From positions 1 to 10,092 of the forward strand of contig JAKBQO010000048.1 of NCBI GenBank assembly GCA_021835185.1: a stretch of 10,092 nucleotides of DNA, given 5' to 3'. The notes under the pieces are model-generated. The model was not told where the DNA came from. It saw only the letters and a program-made list of their open reading frames with translations, and made no database searches. The DNA is from Thermoplasmata archaeon (GTDB lineage: Archaea > Thermoplasmatota > Thermoplasmata > Thermoplasmatales > Thermoplasmataceae). Shown in pieces: positions 6,902 to 10,092 of the stretch (its first letter is position 1; each line of letters opens with the position of its first letter). Both the position numbers and the translations under genes were made by a program.

Positions 6902-6921
6902 GTTTAATTGATTATGCCACT

Positions 6922-7404
6922 ATGGAAATTGTTGCCGTAGAAATTAAAAAACCTGAAGGTGTGAACATCATATTAGGTTATTCACATTTCATCAAAACGG
7001 TTGAGGATATGAATGAAATCATAAAAACAACCATTCCAGGGTGTGAATATGCTATTGTATTTTCTGAAGCTTCCGGTGATAAATTAATCCGTTATGAAGG
7101 CAACAATAAGGAGTTGATAGACTGTGGAATAGAAAATATCAAAAAAATTTCTGCCGGGCACACGTTTATGATACTGCTTAGAAATGCATTTCCAATTAAC
7201 ATCCTGCCACAATTGAAGATGACGCAGGAGCTCGGGACTATTTTTGCTGCCACTGCAAATCCTATCAAAGTGATACTTGCGAAAACAGAAAATACAAATG
7301 CAGTTATAGGCGTTGCGGATGGCTATTCCCCTGTTGGAGTTGAAACAGATAAAGATAAGGACAAACGCAGGAAATTCCTCAGGGACATAGGTTATAAGTC
7401 TTAG
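6922..7404 (+). CDS. PF04008 (COG1839) 'adenosine-specific kinase' family protein
   Basis: The 160-residue protein is full length for this small archaeal/bacterial family, known from a Pyrobaculum structure with bound AMP and annotated as adenosine-specific kinase. Conserved blocks are LGYSHFIKTVEDM (18-30), FSEASGDKLIRYEGNN (47-62), GHTFMILLRNAFPINILP (79-96), AATANP (109-114) and GVADGYSPVGVE (130-141). The C-terminal tail is highly charged (DKDKDKRRK). The kinase label is inherited and no classical Walker A motif is visible, so AMP or adenosine binding is better supported than catalysis. A cytoplasmic nucleotide-related role is inferred. The gene has its own upstream region after the permease terminator. 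Its TAG stop shares its final G with the first base of the tRNA-Arg gene, so the two are probably on one primary transcript. Confidence 0.9.
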   Translation: MEIVAVEIKKPEGVNIILGYSHFIKTVEDMNEIIKTTIPGCEYAIVFSEASGDKLIRYEGNNKELIDCGIENIKKISAGHTFMILLRNAFPINILPQLKMTQELGTIFAATANPIKVILAKTENTNAVIGVADGYSPVGVETDKDKDKRRKFLRDIGYKS

Positions 7405-7476
7405 GGCCCGTGGTGTAACGGATTATCATATAGGCCTCCGGAGCCTATAATCCGGGTTCGAATCCCGGCGGGCTCA
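7404..7476 (+). tRNA. tRNA-Arg (anticodon CCG)
   Basis: A 73-nt cloverleaf folds well. The acceptor GGGCCCG (7404-7410) pairs with CGGGCTC (7469-7475) with one G-T wobble. The short D arm keeps A14, G18G19, A20 and A21. The anticodon stem TAGGC/GCCTA closes the loop CTCCGGA, giving anticodon CCG at positions 34-36 (U33 and G37 present), which reads the Arg codon CGG. The T arm is CCGGG-TTCGAAT-CCCGG. The discriminator is A73 and CCA is not encoded. A20 together with C35 agrees with arginine identity. Two extra pairs (A26-U44 and U25-A45) could lengthen the anticodon stem. There is no intron. No TATA box is apparent about 25 nt upstream, where the DNA is the end of the PF04008 coding region, so processing from that transcript is likely. 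Confidence 0.95.
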
Positions 7477-7523
7477 TTCTTTGTTATACCAGCACAGATA
7501 AGTTCATATATATTTCTACATAG

Positions 7524-7537
7524 TTTTATATATAAAT
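7524..7537 (+). promoter_or_regulatory. Putative TATA box for the AGPS-like/glpD operon
   Basis: TTTTATATATAAAT is a strong archaeal TATA box whose core is centred about 24 nt upstream of the GTG at 7553. It lies in the 76-bp gap after the tRNA and supports a leaderless transcript beginning at the GTG codon. Confidence 0.7.
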
Positions 7538-7552
7538 ATCAGTTTACTTTCT

Positions 7553-9058
7553 GTGTTAGTTCCAGTTTTATATGGGGAAGGAATAAGTAGGGATTTTACC
7601 ACTGAATTTAATTTCATAGAAAGGAAATTTGGAGCGCATACAGATATCTCCTGGGATGGGAATAGAAAGATCGATGAAAAAGGCTATGAAGATACATCTT
7701 CTAGCCTGAAAGGTTATTTTCCAGAGGGTAGTTTAAGTACCAGTATCAGGGAAAGATTTCTGCATTCAACCGGAAAGTCCTCCATAGAGATACTGGAAGC
7801 AAGGGAGAATGCTCCTGTACAGGTAGTTGATGCAGTTGTATATCCAGATTACAATAATATTGGTGAGATAATTTCAGGCATAGGCAAATCCGGATCAAAG
7901 GCATTGATATATGGTGGTGGAACAAATGTTACAGGTTGTTTCAGAATTAAGCCAGAATCACGGGTTATAGCTGTAGATACATCAAAATTAAATCACATAA
8001 AGATTAACGAAAACACTGTAACCGTAGGAGCCGGAACACTGGGGGCAGACCTTGAAAAAATTCTGAATGGGCAGGGATATACAAGCGGAAATTTTCCTGA
8101 ATCCTTCAATTACTCTACTGTCGGAGGATGGATTGGTACACTGGAAAACGGCCAGGAATCTAATCAATACGGTGGCATAGAGAACTCTATAATATCGTTG
8201 AAAGCATACAATAGAGATACTGTACTGGAAGACAGGATAGTTCCCAGAGAGTCGTCAGGGCTGAAGACTCAAACTGCATTCCAGGGAAGTGAAGGCAGAT
8301 ATGGCATTATAGTAGAGGCAACGTTGAAAGCGTTCAAGCTTCCAGGAAAGAGAGAATTCAAATCTTATTTTTTCAAAAACTTTAAAGATGGCATTGAATC
8401 CATAAAATCCATGGATAGATTTCCATCGGTACTGAGGTTATCTGATGAAACGGAGACAGATATCGGATTAAATGGTGGGAAGGATTCAACTATTAAACGG
8501 TTATTCAAGAAATACCTTGGTGCAAGGGGTGTCAGGAATGGCGCAATGATGGTTATAGTTGATAATGATTCAAGATTAAAATTAAAAATATCCGGTGGGC
8601 TCTTTTCTGGTAGTTTTCCGGCAAAGCAGTGGATTGCAGACAGGTACACCAGGCCGGCAATGGCAAATATTCTCTGGAAACATGGTTATGTTCCAGATAC
8701 ATTGGAAACTTCGGCTACATGGAATATCTTGCCGGAACTTCATGAAAGTACCATAGCTAAATTCCATTCACTGGAAAGGGAACTTGGATTTGAGGGCATT
8801 ATTATGGCCCATCTTTCCCATATGTATGAAACGGGGGCATGTATTTACTTCACATTTATCATTAAATCAGAAAATTCTATGAGAGACCTGAAAGCAGTAA
8901 GGGAAGCAATAATGGATAATTTTATAAGGAGTGGCGCCGCTATATCTGACCATCATGGTACAGGAACCTATTTCAGAAAATACCAGGATCAGGGCAAATT
9001 AAAAATGCAGTCCATGCTGGAAGATAATATATTTTCAGGGTGGCAAAATGAATCCTGA
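7553..9058 (+). CDS. FAD-linked oxidase related to alkyl-DHAP synthase (AGPS-like)
   Basis: This 501-residue protein belongs to the VAO/FAD-binding type 4 superfamily and most resembles alkyl-dihydroxyacetonephosphate synthase. The FAD domain has YGGGTNVTG (120-128) and FPESFNYSTVGGW (181-193), followed by GSEGRYGIIVEAT (245-257) and VLRLSDE (293-299). The cap domain has TLETSATW (383-390), YETGACIYF (425-433) and SDHHGTG (465-471). These match AGPS blocks in order, including Tyr432 at the catalytic-tyrosine position. By eye, the AGPS active-site arginine position appears to be Ala371, and the first of three consecutive histidines is Asp466, so the AGPS reaction itself is doubtful; a related oxidase or dehydrogenase is equally possible. 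The start is GTG, supported by TATA spacing and by an N-terminus fitting the AGPS W-x-G region (ISWDGNRK, 32-39). The last 11 nt overlap glpD, indicating joint expression. Confidence 0.85.
   Translation: MLVPVLYGEGISRDFTTEFNFIERKFGAHTDISWDGNRKIDEKGYEDTSSSLKGYFPEGSLSTSIRERFLHSTGKSSIEILEARENAPVQVVDAVVYPDYNNIGEIISGIGKSGSKALIYGGGTNVTGCFRIKPESRVIAVDTSKLNHIKINENTVTVGAGTLGADLEKILNGQGYTSGNFPESFNYSTVGGWIGTLENGQESNQYGGIENSIISLKAYNRDTVLEDRIVPRESSGLKTQTAFQGSEGRYGIIVEATLKAFKLPGKREFKSYFFKNFKDGIESIKSMDRFPSVLRLSDETETDIGLNGGKDSTIKRLFKKYLGARGVRNGAMMVIVDNDSRLKLKISGGLFSGSFPAKQWIADRYTRPAMANILWKHGYVPDTLETSATWNILPELHESTIAKFHSLERELGFEGIIMAHLSHMYETGACIYFTFIIKSENSMRDLKAVREAIMDNFIRSGAAISDHHGTGTYFRKYQDQGKLKMQSMLEDNIFSGWQNES
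9038..9043 (+). promoter_or_regulatory. Shine-Dalgarno sequence for glpD
   Basis: GGGTGG, containing the GGTG complement to the archaeal 16S rRNA 3' end, lies four bases before the ATG at 9048 and inside the AGPS-like coding region. It fixes the glpD start and contrasts with the leaderless first genes. Confidence 0.6.
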
Positions 9059-10092
9059 GTTCTCGGCCAGCACAAGAAAAGAAATTATAAATGCCATGGA
9101 TGGTGGCGAATATGAGGTAACCATCATAGGTGGAGGCATAACCGGCTCAGGAATTGCCAATATACTTGCAGAAAATGGAGTACATACACTTTTAATAGAA
9201 AAGGGGGATTTTGCTTCTGGAACAAGTTCCGGGTCGTCAAAACTTATCCATGGAGGGTTACGGTACCTCCAGAATGGGAGACTTATTGAAGTCCATCGGC
9301 TGCTTAAGGAGAGAAATTATCTTTTAGGGCACACTGATATAGTAAAACCAATAGAATTTCACATATTTACAGGGAAGGATATGTGGAATAGCTTTGAACT
9401 GGGATTGGGCATTTCACTATACAACATTCTATCAGGGAAACTTCCATATGCGAAACACATCAAAAATGAAGGAGAATATCCTGGTAAGATAGAAGGATAT
9501 TATAGTTATATGGATGGAATTACCGTAGATTCAAAACTTGTCATTTATAATGTAGCATCTGCCCACCGTCATGGTGCAGTATGCTTAAATTACATGGAGG
9601 CAACATCCATTAAGAATGACGGCAAACAGTATAAAGTGAGTATGCATGACAAAATTTCAGGAGAAAATAAAACTATCAATACCAAAATAATCATAAATGC
9701 AGCTGGCCCATGGGGAAATAGAATACTGGAGATGGCAGGATTAGAGCCGGATAAAAACTTCAGGCTAAGCAAGGGAGTACACATTGTCTTTCCATACTCT
9801 GCCTGGGGACGGAAAAATGCAGCAGTATTCAGATCTGCTATAGATGGCAGGCAACTTTTTATTATACCTGCCGGCGAGGTAGTTTACGCCGGGACTACCG
9901 ATACATTTGTGGATAATCCTGAAGATTTCTCCATAAATAACAATGATATAAAATACATAATTGAAAGCCTGAAGCCAGTATTCCCGGAATTTGAAAGTGG
10001 CAGAATAATTGCAAGCTTTTCCGGAATAAGGGTGTTAATAGGCTCAGGCGATGATCCGGGAAAAATATCAAGGGATTTTAAGATTTCATCTG
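9048..10092 (+). CDS. glpD: FAD-dependent glycerol-3-phosphate dehydrogenase, C-terminus cut by window edge
   Basis: The enzyme oxidises sn-glycerol 3-phosphate to DHAP, passing electrons to the membrane quinone pool. The 348 codons seen include the Rossmann FAD motif IIGGGITGSGIA (26-37) with Glu51 ending strand 2, and the GlpA/GlpD signature GTSSGSSKLIHGGLRYLQ (58-75). Further along are INAAGPWGNRI, RLSKGVHIVFP and the stretch FIIPAGEVVYAGTTDTF, all typical of the DAO-fold GlpD family. The C-terminal part is off the window, so GlpA (with a C-terminal Fe-S/BFD domain) and GlpD cannot be told apart. The ATG lies within the end of the AGPS-like gene (ATGAATCCTGA, 11-nt overlap) and has a Shine-Dalgarno sequence, indicating translational coupling. 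An N-terminal extension of about 20 residues before the FAD motif (NPEFSASTRKEIINAM) is typical of the family. Confidence 0.95.
   Translation, partial: MNPEFSASTRKEIINAMDGGEYEVTIIGGGITGSGIANILAENGVHTLLIEKGDFASGTSSGSSKLIHGGLRYLQNGRLIEVHRLLKERNYLLGHTDIVKPIEFHIFTGKDMWNSFELGLGISLYNILSGKLPYAKHIKNEGEYPGKIEGYYSYMDGITVDSKLVIYNVASAHRHGAVCLNYMEATSIKNDGKQYKVSMHDKISGENKTINTKIIINAAGPWGNRILEMAGLEPDKNFRLSKGVHIVFPYSAWGRKNAAVFRSAIDGRQLFIIPAGEVVYAGTTDTFVDNPEDFSINNNDIKYIIESLKPVFPEFESGRIIASFSGIRVLIGSGDDPGKISRDFKISS

Noticed and set aside
7404..7476. tRNA-Arg as an integration (att) site
   Set aside because: No second copy of the tRNA 3' end, integrase or composition break is seen in the window.

Overview
The window looks like a piece of a thermoacidophilic archaeon of the order Thermoplasmatales (Ferroplasma/Cuniculiplasma/Picrophilus/Thermoplasma relatives). 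This rests on a citrate synthase close in sequence to the well-known Thermoplasma acidophilum enzyme, an archaea-typical SbcD/Mre11-related phosphoesterase, an archaeal PF04008 AMP-binding protein, a tRNA gene without encoded CCA, AT-rich DNA, and TATA boxes about 24-26 nt upstream of most start codons (leaderless transcription). The genus cannot be fixed from the window alone.

Layout, left to right. (1) A minus-strand membrane protein of unknown function (1-1097) is cut at the left edge; its reading frame is open for all 365 codons seen. (2) A minus-strand class I aminotransferase of the aspartate aminotransferase type (1132-2271). (3) A 306-bp divergent intergenic region holding two promoters and a GC-rich stem-loop. 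(4) A plus-strand SbcD/Mre11-related metallophosphoesterase starting with TTG (2578-3306), convergent with (5) citrate synthase (3309-4427, minus), with only 2 bp between the stop codons. (6) A minus-strand metallo-beta-lactamase-fold hydrolase (4457-5071) upstream of citrate synthase. (7) A 252-bp divergent promoter region with a perfect 9-bp inverted repeat. (8) A plus-strand 12-TM-type APC amino-acid permease (5324-6769) followed by T-rich terminator-like sequence. (9) A PF04008 'adenosine-specific kinase' family protein (6922-7404), whose TAG stop shares its last G with the first base of (10) a tRNA-Arg(CCG) gene (7404-7476). (11) A flavoprotein clearly related to alkyl-dihydroxyacetonephosphate synthase (AGPS), starting with GTG (7553-9058), overlapping by 11 nt (12) a FAD-dependent glycerol-3-phosphate dehydrogenase (GlpD/GlpA) that runs off the right edge (9048-10092).

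Most of this is central metabolism: aminotransfer between amino acids and oxoacids, entry of acetyl-CoA into the citric acid cycle, amino-acid uptake, and glycerol-phosphate oxidation to DHAP. The most interesting unit is the AGPS-like/GlpD pair. GlpD makes DHAP and AGPS-family enzymes act on DHAP derivatives, yet archaea are not known to build their ether lipids by the AGPS route, and the AGPS-like protein differs at two positions that by-eye alignment matches to AGPS active-site residues. Its substrate is therefore open. First genes of transcripts look leaderless (TATA at about -25, no Shine-Dalgarno), while the internal gene glpD has a GGTG-type Shine-Dalgarno. No CRISPR, insertion sequence or other mobile element was seen.
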